A stretch of 64,000 bases of DNA from Opitutaceae bacterium (lineage in GTDB: Bacteria > Verrucomicrobiota > Verrucomicrobiia > Opitutales > Opitutaceae). Where the stretch lies: the NCBI GenBank assembly GCA_041395105.1, contig JAWLBB010000001.1, positions 1,577,501-1,641,500 of the forward strand. The letters run 5' to 3'. A program made the translations under genes and the position numbers. Below, one piece after another: positions 8,021 to 16,441 of this stretch; positions within the stretch are counted from its first letter, which is position 1, and every line of letters starts with the position of its first letter. Under the pieces are notes generated by a model, which was not told the origin of the DNA, did no database searches, and saw only the letters and a list, made by a program, of their open reading frames with translations.

Positions 8021-9736
8021 ATGCACCAGATCACGATCGAGGAAACGACCGGGCTGGCCACCTGGCTGCGCGGACAGAATATCCCGCTGAAGATGTCCTG
8101 CGGCGGGCACGGGTCCTGCAAGACCTGCCGGGTCATCCTCGACGGAAATCCCGTCCTGGCCTGCCAGACCGAGGTGGCGGCGGGATCCTACGATCTGACC
8201 GTGCCGGAGTCGGCCGCCTCGAGCGGGAGCATCCAGATCGACCTCGGAACAATCGATGAAGTGCTGCCCTGTCGCCATCCGCGCTGGACGACCTTCGGAC
8301 TCGAGGTTCCGCGGGCCGAGGATCATCCCCAGCGTTCCAATCGGCAGCGGCTGGAGTCAGTCCTGCCGGCGGGCTTGCGCCTCGATCCGTTCTTTTTCCG
8401 GGGGCTGGGCAGCGGCGAAATGGAGGGTCACCTTGAGGTCGGTTGCTTCGACGGACGGATCTGCTATCCCCTGAAGGAAGGTGGTCGCCGGCCGTTCGCC
8501 ATCGCAGTTGATCTGGGCACAACCACCCTGGCGGCGGCCCTGATTGACCTGACGGAACGGCGGATCGTGGCGAGTCTGGGGCGCCTCAACGGCCAATATG
8601 CGTATGCCGAGGATCTGGTGGCACGGATCGCCTTCTGTCGGAGCCGGGAATTGATCGGGGAAATGCAGGACCTGGTTCTTGGAAAGACCATGATTCCCTT
8701 GATCCGGGAGCTCCTAAAGGGTTCCGGCGTCTCCGGTGAAGAGGTTCTGACCACCGTGGTCTCGGGCAATGCCCCGATGATTCATCTCCTGCTCGGAGAG
8801 GATCCGACCGGGATGGGGGGCTGGCCGTTCAACGGAGTTGATTTCGCGCCGCCGCCGCGGCCGGCGACGGCCTATCGGCTGCCCGGCGGTCAGCTCGAGT
8901 TCACGCCTTCCCAGAGTGCTTATCTGGGCGGCGACATCATCAGCGGCCTTCTGTTGACCGACTTTGAGTCGGCTGAGGAAGGAACCCTGTTCATCGACCT
9001 CGGAACCAACGCCGAAATGGCGCTGAAGGCCAATGGCCGGCTCTACTGCACGGCGGTTCCGGCCGGGCCGTCCTTTGAAGGCGGGGGCTTTCCCTGCGGG
9101 ATCAGCGCGATCCCCGGAGCGATTGACGAGGTCAGCGACCGGGACGGGGAACTGACCTTCACCACGATCGGCGGTCAACCGGCGGTCGGCATCTGCGGCT
9201 CGGGCATCATTTCCTACGTCGCCTCCGCCTATCGAGCCGGGCTTCTTCGCAAGAAAGGGCGCTACGCGAAACGGGATCCGAGAGTCGAGGTGGTCGAGCT
9301 GCTCGGGGAGCAGGAAAAGGTGGTCCGGCTGACGGACGAGATCTATGTCTCCGAAACCGACATCAGCAATTTCCTCCAAGCCAAGGCGGCCGTTTTTGCC
9401 GGGCTCTTCACGCTCTGCCGGATGGCCGGGCTCGATGTCTTCGAGTTGAGGAAGATCTGCATCGCCGGGAATTTCGGAAGGCGTATCCGAATTCACGATA
9501 TTATGGACATCGGAATCATCCCACCCCTTCCGGTCGACCGGGTCGAGGTGGTGGGAAACACTTCGCTCAAGGGCGCGGTCCACACCGCGATCGATGCGAC
9601 CGCCCAGGACCGGATGGCGGCCCTGGTTTCGCGTCTCAGTTTCGTGGAGCTCAATGCCCAGCCGACCTTTCAGGACGACTTCATCAACGCCCTCTTCATC
9701 CCGCACCTGAAGATGGAGTGGGGCGGCGGCCGCTAG
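8021..9736 (+). CDS. RACo-like ATP-dependent reductive activator of corrinoid proteins
   Basis: The 571-residue protein begins with a [2Fe-2S] ferredoxin domain using C27, C33, C36 and C48 (SCGGHGSCKTC then LAC). A linker region follows, then a large C-terminal ASKHA ATPase domain with phosphate loops AIAVDLGTTTLA and LFIDLGTNAEM, plus GICGSGII and IAGNFGRRI. Family members reduce inactive Co(II) corrinoid to Co(I) using a low-potential donor and ATP hydrolysis. It is slightly short for the family. It is the last gene of the module and needs a reductant encoded elsewhere; none is present in the window. The following 215 bases to the convergent RND gene contain no gene. Confidence 0.9.
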   Translation: MHQITIEETTGLATWLRGQNIPLKMSCGGHGSCKTCRVILDGNPVLACQTEVAAGSYDLTVPESAASSGSIQIDLGTIDEVLPCRHPRWTTFGLEVPRAEDHPQRSNRQRLESVLPAGLRLDPFFFRGLGSGEMEGHLEVGCFDGRICYPLKEGGRRPFAIAVDLGTTTLAAALIDLTERRIVASLGRLNGQYAYAEDLVARIAFCRSRELIGEMQDLVLGKTMIPLIRELLKGSGVSGEEVLTTVVSGNAPMIHLLLGEDPTGMGGWPFNGVDFAPPPRPATAYRLPGGQLEFTPSQSAYLGGDIISGLLLTDFESAEEGTLFIDLGTNAEMALKANGRLYCTAVPAGPSFEGGGFPCGISAIPGAIDEVSDRDGELTFTTIGGQPAVGICGSGIISYVASAYRAGLLRKKGRYAKRDPRVEVVELLGEQEKVVRLTDEIYVSETDISNFLQAKAAVFAGLFTLCRMAGLDVFELRKICIAGNFGRRIRIHDIMDIGIIPPLPVDRVEVVGNTSLKGAVHTAIDATAQDRMAALVSRLSFVELNAQPTFQDDFINALFIPHLKMEWGGGR

Positions 9737-9951
9737 AAGGGCTCGTGCAGCTGCCATCTCTGCTGGAGATGCGGTGTGTGTGACGATTCAACTGCAGATC
9801 GGACGTGGGGGCGTGGCCCGATGCGCAGACCAGGGGGACGCCTCCACCCAGGATCGGACCGAACGTGCAGGCAAGCCCCGGGCCCGGCATGGACCAGGGT
9901 CCAGGCCTTACCGTGATCGAACCGGTTGCCGCAGCGGCGCTGTGTCAGACA

Positions 9952-12900
9952 TCATCCCTCAATCGCGGCCTCCGCCTTTTTGCGGTGGGTCATGTAATAG
10001 AGCAGCGGCACGGCCAGTGGACTGATGACGAGGGAAGCGATGGCGCCGAAGAGCAGTGAGATGGCCAGTCCCTGGAAGATGGGATCGGCGAGGATGACCA
10101 GGGCGCCGATGGCGACGGCGAGGGCGGTCAGCATCATGGGCCGGAAGCGGACGGCACCCGATTCGACCACAGCCTGCTCGAGCGGGAGGCCGTGGCTCAT
10201 CCGCAGCTCGATGAAATCGACGAGGATGATGGAGTTTCGCACCACGATCCCGGCGCCGGCCATGAAACCGATCATGGAGGTGGCGGTGAAAAAGGCGCCC
10301 ATAGCCCAGTGCGCCGGCAGAATGCCGATGAGGGAGAAGGGGATGACCGTCATGACAATGATGGGCGTGGCGTAGTTCTTGAACCAGCCGACCATGAGCA
10401 TGTAGATCAGGATGAGGACGGCGGCGAAGGCGAGTCCGAGATCCCGGAAGACCTCGATGGTGACCTGCCATTCACCGTCCCATTTCATGGAAGGTTCCAG
10501 ATCGGAGAACGGCATGGAGGCGTTGTAGATGCGGACCGGGCCGTCGCTGCCTCCGAAATCGGAGGCATTCAGCTTCTTCAACTCCCGGTTCATCGCCAGG
10601 ATGGCGTAGACCGGACTCTCAATCGCTCCGGCCACATCGGCGGTGACGTAGGTGACCGGCATGAGGTTCTTGTGATAGATGTTCCGCTCGCTCAGGGTCT
10701 CCTCGATCCGGACCAGTTCGCCCAATTGGACGAGGGGTGCGCCGGGCATCATCTCGGAGCGGACCTGAAGGGCGAGAAGGTCCTGGGTGCGGGCGCGGAG
10801 CGACCGCGGAAGCTCAAAGACGATATTGACGTCCTCTCGGGCCTGCACGTCGTGGAGGAGGTCGACCGACGCGCCGTGCAGGGCGATCTGGACAGTCCGG
10901 GTGATGGTGGCCTCGGAGATGCCGTGGAGAGCCGCCTTTTCCTTGTCGATAAGGAGGATGATCTTGCTCTGCTGATCCTCGATGTAGGTGTCGACATCGA
11001 CGACACCCTCGGTGCCTTCGAAGATCCCGCGGACCCGCTCCGCCAGTTCTTCCCGGGACGCGGTGTCCGGACCATAGATTTCGGCCACCAAGGTCTGAAG
11101 GACGGGAGGTCCCGGAGGCACCTCGGCCACCGCGACGGCACCGCCGTGTTCCCTGGCGATGGCGGCCAGGGCCGGGCGTATCCGCTTGGCGAGGTCATGG
11201 CTCTTGGCATCACGTTCGTGCTTCGGATGGAAATTGACCTGGATATCGGCCACGTTGGCCCCGCTGCGCATGAAGTAATGGCGGACGAGACCGTTAAAGT
11301 TGAAGGGAGAAGCGGTCCCGACATAGATCTGGTAGTCGCGGACCTCCGGCTCCTTCCGGAGGGAGTCGGCCATCAGGCCGGCCACGTGGGCGGTCTGTTC
11401 GGTGGTGGTGCCCTCCGGCATGTTGAGGATGACCTGGAACTCCGACTTGTTGTCGAAGGGCAGCATCTTGACCTTGACCCCGCCGATGCCGACCAGGGCC
11501 ATCGAGCCGACCAGGAGGAACGCAACCGCGGCGAGAAAGCTCCAGCGCAGGACGGTGTTGCGCAGGAGGGGATCCATGAAGCGATGGTAGGTCCGGGTGA
11601 AGAGATTGTCGGGAGCGTGGTCGCAATCGTCGATCGCCTCGACGAATTCCGGCATTTCGCAGGCCTCCGGCGGCGTGTGGCCCTTGAGCATCTTGAGGGC
11701 GGCCCAGGGGGTTACGGAGAAAGCGATGAGCAGGGAGAAGATCATGGCGGCGCTCGAACCCAGAGGGATCGGGCGCATGTAGGGACCCATCATGCCGCCG
11801 ACGAAGGCCATCGGGAGGACGGCCGCGATGACCGCCCAGGTGGCCAGGATGGTTGGGTTGCCGACCTCGTCGACCGCCTCGACCGCGATTTCGCGGACGG
11901 ACTTGCCTCGGCTGGCCGCAAGACCGAGGTGGCGGACGATATTCTCGACCACCACGATGGCGTCGTCGACCAGGATACCGATGGAAAAGATGAGGGCGAA
12001 GAGGGTGATCCGGTTCAGCGTGTATCCATAAAGGTAAAACACAAGGAGGGTGAGGGCGAGGGTGGTCGGGATGGCGAGGACCACGACGATCGACTCACGC
12101 CAGCCGAGAAAGGCGAGAATGAGCAGGGCCACGCCGAAGATGGCGATGGCCATGTGGAGGAGGAGCTCGTTGGACTTCTCGCTGGCGGTGTTGCCGTAAT
12201 CGCGGGTCACGGTGATCTCAATCTCATCCGGGATGAACTGCGGACGCAGGCTTTCCACCTTCTCCATGACCTGGGTGACCACATCGACGGCGTTGGCACC
12301 GGGTCGCTTGGCCACACTCAAGGTGACGGCGGCCTCCTCGGTGCCGGCCGCACCTTTCCCGAACAGGACATATTGCGAGAGTTCCTCGGGTCCGTCCGTG
12401 ATGGTGGCGACATCCCGCAGATAGACCGGCTTGCCCTGGGTCACCCCGACCACGACCGATCCGACATCGTGGGCATCGGTCAGGTATGACCCGGTCTGGA
12501 GGAGGATCTCATTATTGGCGTAGGATTGCCGGCCGGCAAATGTCTGGGCGTTGGCCTGTTGGAGAACGGGAATGATGCCGCCCGGCGAGAGATTGCGGGA
12601 GGCGAGCCGGAGGGGGTCAAGCTGGACCCGGACCTGGCGGCGGGCCCCGCCGATCACGGTGGTCTCGGCCACTTCCTGGATTCCTTTGATCGCATCGTCG
12701 ACCTGGACGGCGATCCGTCGAAGCATGAAATGGTCGTAGGTCTTGCTGTGGAAGGTCAGGGCGAGGATGGGAACGTCGTCGATTGTCCGGGGCTTGATCA
12801 GCGGCATGCTGACCCCGTGCGGAATCCGGTCGAAGTTGGTCTGAAGCTTCTGGTTCAACTTGACCAGACTGGTCTCAAGGTCCTCACCGACCTTGAAGCG

Positions 12901-13221
12901 AACGATGGTCAGGCTGGCACCGGGCATGGCGGTGGAGTAGAGGTACTCGACCCCGGCCATTTCCCAGAGGAGTTTCTCCATCGGGCGGGTCACCCGGTTT
13001 TCGACCTCGGCGGCGGTGGCGCCGGGCATGGCCACCATGACGTCGATCATGGGCACCTTGATCTGGGGTTCTTCCTCACGGGGGAGCAGGAGGACGGCCA
13101 TCGCCCCGAGGAGGACCGAGGCGATGATCGCGATCGGTGTGAGCTTCGAATCGACAAAGACGGCGGCCATCCGGCCTGCGAATCCGTGGTGCGCGGGAGA
13201 GGGATTGGGATCCGATTTCAT
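9952..13221 (-). CDS. RND efflux transporter permease (AcrB/HAE superfamily)
   Basis: The 1,089-residue inner-membrane pump has the duplicated 6+6 helix layout of RND proteins. The first helix lies near residues 25-50, and a large periplasmic loop starts at EEEPQIKVPMIDV. Helix 4 carries the family motif GILVDDAIVVVENI. A second half repeats the plan from about residue 560. It should exchange protons for export of an unidentified compound through the adaptor and TolC proteins encoded just upstream. ATG 13221 overlaps the adaptor stop as TGATG, so translation is coupled; a TTG one codon earlier is the alternative. EPQIKVPM-type RNDs form their own branch, away from the drug pumps, and substrate cannot be inferred from sequence. 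Confidence 0.92.
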   Translation of the reverse strand: MKSDPNPSPAHHGFAGRMAAVFVDSKLTPIAIIASVLLGAMAVLLLPREEEPQIKVPMIDVMVAMPGATAAEVENRVTRPMEKLLWEMAGVEYLYSTAMPGASLTIVRFKVGEDLETSLVKLNQKLQTNFDRIPHGVSMPLIKPRTIDDVPILALTFHSKTYDHFMLRRIAVQVDDAIKGIQEVAETTVIGGARRQVRVQLDPLRLASRNLSPGGIIPVLQQANAQTFAGRQSYANNEILLQTGSYLTDAHDVGSVVVGVTQGKPVYLRDVATITDGPEELSQYVLFGKGAAGTEEAAVTLSVAKRPGANAVDVVTQVMEKVESLRPQFIPDEIEITVTRDYGNTASEKSNELLLHMAIAIFGVALLILAFLGWRESIVVVLAIPTTLALTLLVFYLYGYTLNRITLFALIFSIGILVDDAIVVVENIVRHLGLAASRGKSVREIAVEAVDEVGNPTILATWAVIAAVLPMAFVGGMMGPYMRPIPLGSSAAMIFSLLIAFSVTPWAALKMLKGHTPPEACEMPEFVEAIDDCDHAPDNLFTRTYHRFMDPLLRNTVLRWSFLAAVAFLLVGSMALVGIGGVKVKMLPFDNKSEFQVILNMPEGTTTEQTAHVAGLMADSLRKEPEVRDYQIYVGTASPFNFNGLVRHYFMRSGANVADIQVNFHPKHERDAKSHDLAKRIRPALAAIAREHGGAVAVAEVPPGPPVLQTLVAEIYGPDTASREELAERVRGIFEGTEGVVDVDTYIEDQQSKIILLIDKEKAALHGISEATITRTVQIALHGASVDLLHDVQAREDVNIVFELPRSLRARTQDLLALQVRSEMMPGAPLVQLGELVRIEETLSERNIYHKNLMPVTYVTADVAGAIESPVYAILAMNRELKKLNASDFGGSDGPVRIYNASMPFSDLEPSMKWDGEWQVTIEVFRDLGLAFAAVLILIYMLMVGWFKNYATPIIVMTVIPFSLIGILPAHWAMGAFFTATSMIGFMAGAGIVVRNSIILVDFIELRMSHGLPLEQAVVESGAVRFRPMMLTALAVAIGALVILADPIFQGLAISLLFGAIASLVISPLAVPLLYYMTHRKKAEAAIEG

Positions 13222-14246
13222 CAAAGGATTTCCAAGGGTTGTCCGTCGACGAGTCCGGCGGGAGGATTGACGACAATGATGTCCCCGTTGCCCAGGCCGG
13301 AGAGGATCTCCACCCGGTCGCCGTAGGAGGCACCGGACTTGACGATGCGCAGGTCGGCGCGATTCCCTTCGACCACGTAGACGCGCTCAATCTGGCCGAA
13401 ATAGGAAACAGCGGATGTCGGGACGAGGATGGCTTCGATCTGGCGGCCCGGAAGCCGGACCCGGGCAAACTGGCCGGAACGCACCGGGGTGTTGGCCGGG
13501 ACGGTCACCTTGGCATGGAAGGTTCGGGAAACCGGGTCGGCGGCCGGAGCCAATTCCTTGATCCGGGCGAGGCCGGTCCATTCACCACCCGGCATGACCA
13601 CTTCGACTTCAGTGCCGACCACGACCGTCTGGGCAAGCATCTCCGGGATGTCGATCTCGACTTGGAGACGGTCGGGATTCTCGATTTCGACGAGGGGCAG
13701 TCCGGGGCTGGCGAGGTCGCCTTCATTGACCAGTTTGCGGGTGATGACGCCGTCAAAGGGCGCATTGATCCGGGTATAGCTGAGCATGGTCTCGGCTTCG
13801 CTGACTGCAGCCTGCATGATGCGAACGCGGTTTTCGAGCCCGCTGACCGTTTCGGAGGTGCTGGCGCCCTTGGTCAGAAGTTCGCGTTCGCGGGCGAGGT
13901 CGCGACTGGCCTGATCAAGTTGTGCCTGGGCCTGGAGGACCTTGGCGGAGATTTCCCCGGCCAGGATGCTGACGAGGAGGTCACCCCGGGAGACGCGCTG
14001 ACCGAGGGAGACCGGGAGGCTGTCGATGGTCCCGATGACCTTGGCGGCAATCATCGCCCGGTCGACCGGACGGATGGTTCCGGGTATCTCCTCACGGCCG
14101 CGCACCGTCTGGATCTCAACCGTGGTGGTGTTGACCTGGATGGTGGGCAGGTCGGGTAGGGCGTCCGACTCGTGAGCCGGACGGTGGCAGGCGGAGGCCG
14201 CGAAGATGAAGACGACGGCGGAGGAAGTCAGGATGGTGCGTTTCAT
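13221..14246 (-). CDS. RND periplasmic adaptor (membrane fusion protein), probable lipoprotein
   Basis: The 341-residue HlyD/AcrA-family protein has an N-terminal hydrophobic stretch ending in the lipobox-like AASAC (Cys20), so it is probably a lipoprotein. Next come a barrel-sandwich/lipoyl half motif around residues 65-95, an alpha-helical hairpin at about 100-155 (AQAQLDQASRDLARE), the second lipoyl half (INAPFDGVITRKLVNEGD) and beta-barrel and membrane-proximal domains. It bridges the RND pump and TolC. Its ATG overlaps the TolC stop as ATGA and its own stop overlaps the pump start, so the three genes form a tight operon. Confidence 0.92.
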   Translation of the reverse strand: MKRTILTSSAVVFIFAASACHRPAHESDALPDLPTIQVNTTTVEIQTVRGREEIPGTIRPVDRAMIAAKVIGTIDSLPVSLGQRVSRGDLLVSILAGEISAKVLQAQAQLDQASRDLARERELLTKGASTSETVSGLENRVRIMQAAVSEAETMLSYTRINAPFDGVITRKLVNEGDLASPGLPLVEIENPDRLQVEIDIPEMLAQTVVVGTEVEVVMPGGEWTGLARIKELAPAADPVSRTFHAKVTVPANTPVRSGQFARVRLPGRQIEAILVPTSAVSYFGQIERVYVVEGNRADLRIVKSGASYGDRVEILSGLGNGDIIVVNPPAGLVDGQPLEIL

Positions 14247-15580
14247 TTGGTGGAAGAATTGGAGAATTGCTCGAGTCCGTAAGCGCGGCGCAGCTGGGCG
14301 ACTGCGACGCGTTCGTCCGCCACGGCGATGGCCCGGCGCATGCGGGCCTCGGTCAGGCGGGTTTCGATATTGATGAGATCCGACGAAAGGATGACGCCCT
14401 GTTCAAACCGGGCCCGGCTGAGCACGGCACTTTCCTCGGCCTGTTCGATCACCTTGGCGGTGACGTCGAGGCGCTGGCGGGCCTGGGAGAGGGCGAGTCG
14501 GGCCTGCTCAACCTGCAGGCTTACTCCGAGGGTCATCTTGCGCAGGCCTTCCCGGGCTTCATTGAACTGGGCTTCAGCTTCTTCGATCTTGCCGCGGGTC
14601 CTGGCCCCGTCGAAGACGTTGAGGTTGACGGCGACTCCCGCCATCCAGGAATCGCCGGTTCCGTCCAGGCGCCAGCCGTGGTCGAGCTGGTAGGTGCCGA
14701 AGGCGTTGACGGTCGGCATCCTTTCGCCCTTGACCATGCGGACCTGGGCTTCGGCCGCCTCGGTTCGCGCCTGCATGGCCCGAAGGTCGGAGCGCATTTC
14801 CGGATCGACCGCGACCGGGGGCACCAGGCGCCTGGTCGAGGGATCGTCCGCGGCGAGGGTCACCCCTTGGTTGGACTGAAGGCCGAGGAGGTTGAGGAAA
14901 ACGCGTTCGGCCAGATCGCGCTGGTGCTGGAAGGCGAGCAGGTTTTCCCGGGTCTGGGCAAGCTGGACTTCCAGATTGAGGACTTCCGTCTTGAGAAAAG
15001 TGCCGGCTTCGAACTTGAGGCGGGCCACTTTCAGATTCTCTTCGAAAGCCGCGACCGCGCTCTGGGTTGACGCCACCACCTCGCGGGCCTTGATGATGTT
15101 GAAATAGGCGTTGACCACTTCAAAGGCGAGTTGGTCGCGAGTCGACTGATTGTCATACTCGGAGGCTTTCAGTCCCGCCTCTGCGGCGGTCTTTCCCGCG
15201 GCGCGTTGGCCCCCGCTGTAGAGGTTGTAGCCGACCCGGCCGGTCACGTTGAGATTGTCGACCTGTCCGGGATTGTTGAAATCGATTGCGGGACTGAAGA
15301 CACCCTGGTTGAGAATGGCTCCGAAAGCCATCATCGGCGTGTTCGTCTGCATATACGATGCCTCCAATCCCACCTGTGGGTAGTAACCGGAGTTGGCCTG
15401 GCGGACCATGGCCTCGGCCGAGCGGATGCGGTGACCCGCGATCCTGCTGTCCGGGCTTTGCTCCAGAGCAAAAGCCACGGCTCTATCCAGTGTCCAGACC
15501 TCGCCCTGGGCTCCTGCCGCTGTGGCTAGGGTGGCCACTGCGAGGAGAGTGATGACGGTGTGTCGAATGATCGTTTGCAT
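14243..15580 (-). CDS. TolC-family outer-membrane efflux protein
   Basis: From ATG 15580 the product is 445 residues and begins with a clean signal peptide (MQTIIRHTVITLLAVATLA ending GAQ). The frame is open 41 codons further upstream, but that part has no signal and was discarded. Two outer-membrane efflux repeats are visible, starting at WTLDRAVAFALEQSPD and at about residue 240, with long amphipathic helices (RSDLRAMQARTEAAEAQVRM). It should form a trimeric channel completing the RND system. It lies 32 bases downstream of the small DUF6132-like gene. Confidence 0.9.
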   Translation of the reverse strand: MQTIIRHTVITLLAVATLATAAGAQGEVWTLDRAVAFALEQSPDSRIAGHRIRSAEAMVRQANSGYYPQVGLEASYMQTNTPMMAFGAILNQGVFSPAIDFNNPGQVDNLNVTGRVGYNLYSGGQRAAGKTAAEAGLKASEYDNQSTRDQLAFEVVNAYFNIIKAREVVASTQSAVAAFEENLKVARLKFEAGTFLKTEVLNLEVQLAQTRENLLAFQHQRDLAERVFLNLLGLQSNQGVTLAADDPSTRRLVPPVAVDPEMRSDLRAMQARTEAAEAQVRMVKGERMPTVNAFGTYQLDHGWRLDGTGDSWMAGVAVNLNVFDGARTRGKIEEAEAQFNEAREGLRKMTLGVSLQVEQARLALSQARQRLDVTAKVIEQAEESAVLSRARFEQGVILSSDLINIETRLTEARMRRAIAVADERVAVAQLRRAYGLEQFSNSSTK

Positions 15581-15612
15581 GGGATGATTAAGGCGGTTTC
15601 GAGAGCTGCCGC

Positions 15613-15768
15613 TCAGCGCGCGGCCAGGAGATAGCCGAGGAGCGCTCCGTAGAGGGCTCCCGCCCACCACCTGCTGGTCAGCAGGCAGGCACCGGTGCGG
15701 CATCGGCCGAAGTAACCGATGAGGCCGCCAATGACGGCGCCGATAAGGATGGGTGGAACAGTGTTCAC
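15613..15768 (-). CDS. Small membrane protein, DUF6132-like
   Basis: The 51-residue protein from GTG 15768 has two short hydrophobic segments: PPILIGAVIGGLIGYF, and AGALYGALLGYLLAAR at the C-terminus. Between them is the loop GRCRTGACLLTS with two cysteines. This C-x4-C loop with a GxxxGY second helix matches the DUF6132 pattern as I know it. The GTG overlaps the stop of the upstream YgaP-like gene as GTGA, which supports the start. Function is unknown. Such proteins often sit with YgaP-like, rhodanese and ArsR genes, which suggests thiol or sulphur handling, but that is inference. Confidence 0.65.
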   Translation of the reverse strand: MNTVPPILIGAVIGGLIGYFGRCRTGACLLTSRWWAGALYGALLGYLLAAR

Positions 15769-15968
15769 GCCAGTGGCGGGTTGTTGCCGACCCCGAGTCT
15801 GCGCAGAATCAGGGCCGCCGGGCAGAAACCGGTGAAGGCGGACTGGATGAGGTTGAGCCCGACAAAGGCGGCGAGAGCCAGCCACCAGGGGTGGACGAGG
15901 CTGGCCAGCGTGATGCTGATCAGGACGAAGGTTCCGGCAAGGATCCGGATGGCGTTTTCGATGGTCAT
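15765..15968 (-). CDS. YgaP/DUF2892-like inner-membrane protein
   Basis: The 67-residue product from ATG 15968 (MTIENAIRILAGTFVL) has two transmembrane segments and the conserved end AFTGFCPAALILRRLGV, which is the DUF2892 signature. In YgaP this module is joined to a rhodanese domain; here it stands alone. A longer frame reaches 16070 but would run across the operator region of the divergent ArsR gene, so the inner start was taken. It heads a minus-strand operon of five genes (this gene, DUF6132-like, TolC, adaptor, RND) with three overlapping junctions. Confidence 0.8.
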   Translation of the reverse strand: MTIENAIRILAGTFVLISITLASLVHPWWLALAAFVGLNLIQSAFTGFCPAALILRRLGVGNNPPLA

Positions 15969-16005
15969 GGATGGTGATGGAGGCGGATGGGTCTTTTTGC
16001 TTGTT

Positions 16006-16060
16006 TTGAGGGGATAAGCTTGCATTCCTATATGAGTCCCTACAAAACTACTATATGAGT
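16006..16060 (+). promoter_or_regulatory. Putative arsR promoter with repeated operator-like box
   Basis: The 86-bp gap between the divergent YgaP-like and ArsR genes is AT-rich against its surroundings. The 10-mer CTATATGAGT occurs at 16028-16037 and again at 16051-16060, 23 bases apart and in the same orientation. TTGAGG (16006-16011) and TATATG (16029-16034) make a plausible -35/-10 pair with a 17-base spacer, so the first box would cover the -10. The second box overlaps the ArsR start codon at 16055. Such placement fits autorepression by the ArsR protein, possibly also covering the minus-strand operon. Promoter assignment is by eye. Confidence 0.5.
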
Positions 16061-16441
16061 AAGCAATCATTTAATAGAGAATCGTCAAGCCCTTTTTCAC
16101 CCCAGGCGATCGGTCGTCCGGCCACCATGCCGCCCGATGCGTTTCTCCAGCTGGTGGCGGACCGGTTCAAGCTCCTCAGTGAACCGATGCGGCTGCGTCT
16201 GATCCATGCCCTGATTGAAGGAGAAGCCACGGTTTCCAGCCTTGTCGAGCGGATTGGAGCCACCCAGGCCAATGTCTCGCGGCACCTTCAGACCCTGGCC
16301 CAGGCGGGAATTCTCGGTCGTCGCAAGGAAGGATTGCATGTCTACTATCGAATTGAGGATCCGTCCATCCTGGAATTGTGTGAACATGTGTGCGGCGGGC
16401 TTCGGCGGCAAAGCCAGGCCCGGGCCCAGTTGTTCACATGA
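16055..16441 (+). CDS. ArsR/SmtB-family transcriptional repressor
   Basis: This 128-residue winged-helix regulator has its recognition region at IGATQANVSRHLQTLAQAG (about residues 67-85), followed by the wing GRRKEGLHVYYRI. Near the C-terminus is LCEHVC, with C109 and C113 four residues apart; these are the only cysteines. The earlier cysteine used as redox partner in BigR/SqrR-type sulphide sensors is not present, so any sensing would have to use C109/C113. The sequence lacks the CxC metal site of classical ArsR. It is translationally coupled (ATGA) to the downstream transporter and faces the YgaP-like/RND operon, which makes it the likely regulator of both. Confidence 0.88.
   Translation: MSKQSFNRESSSPFSPQAIGRPATMPPDAFLQLVADRFKLLSEPMRLRLIHALIEGEATVSSLVERIGATQANVSRHLQTLAQAGILGRRKEGLHVYYRIEDPSILELCEHVCGGLRRQSQARAQLFT

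Noticed and set aside
10192..12489. Long open frame (765 codons) on the plus strand opposite the RND permease
   Set aside because: It is rich in Gly, Asp, His and Arg with no domain or signal, as expected for the antisense shadow of a GC-rich gene. The RND protein on the other strand is fully supported.
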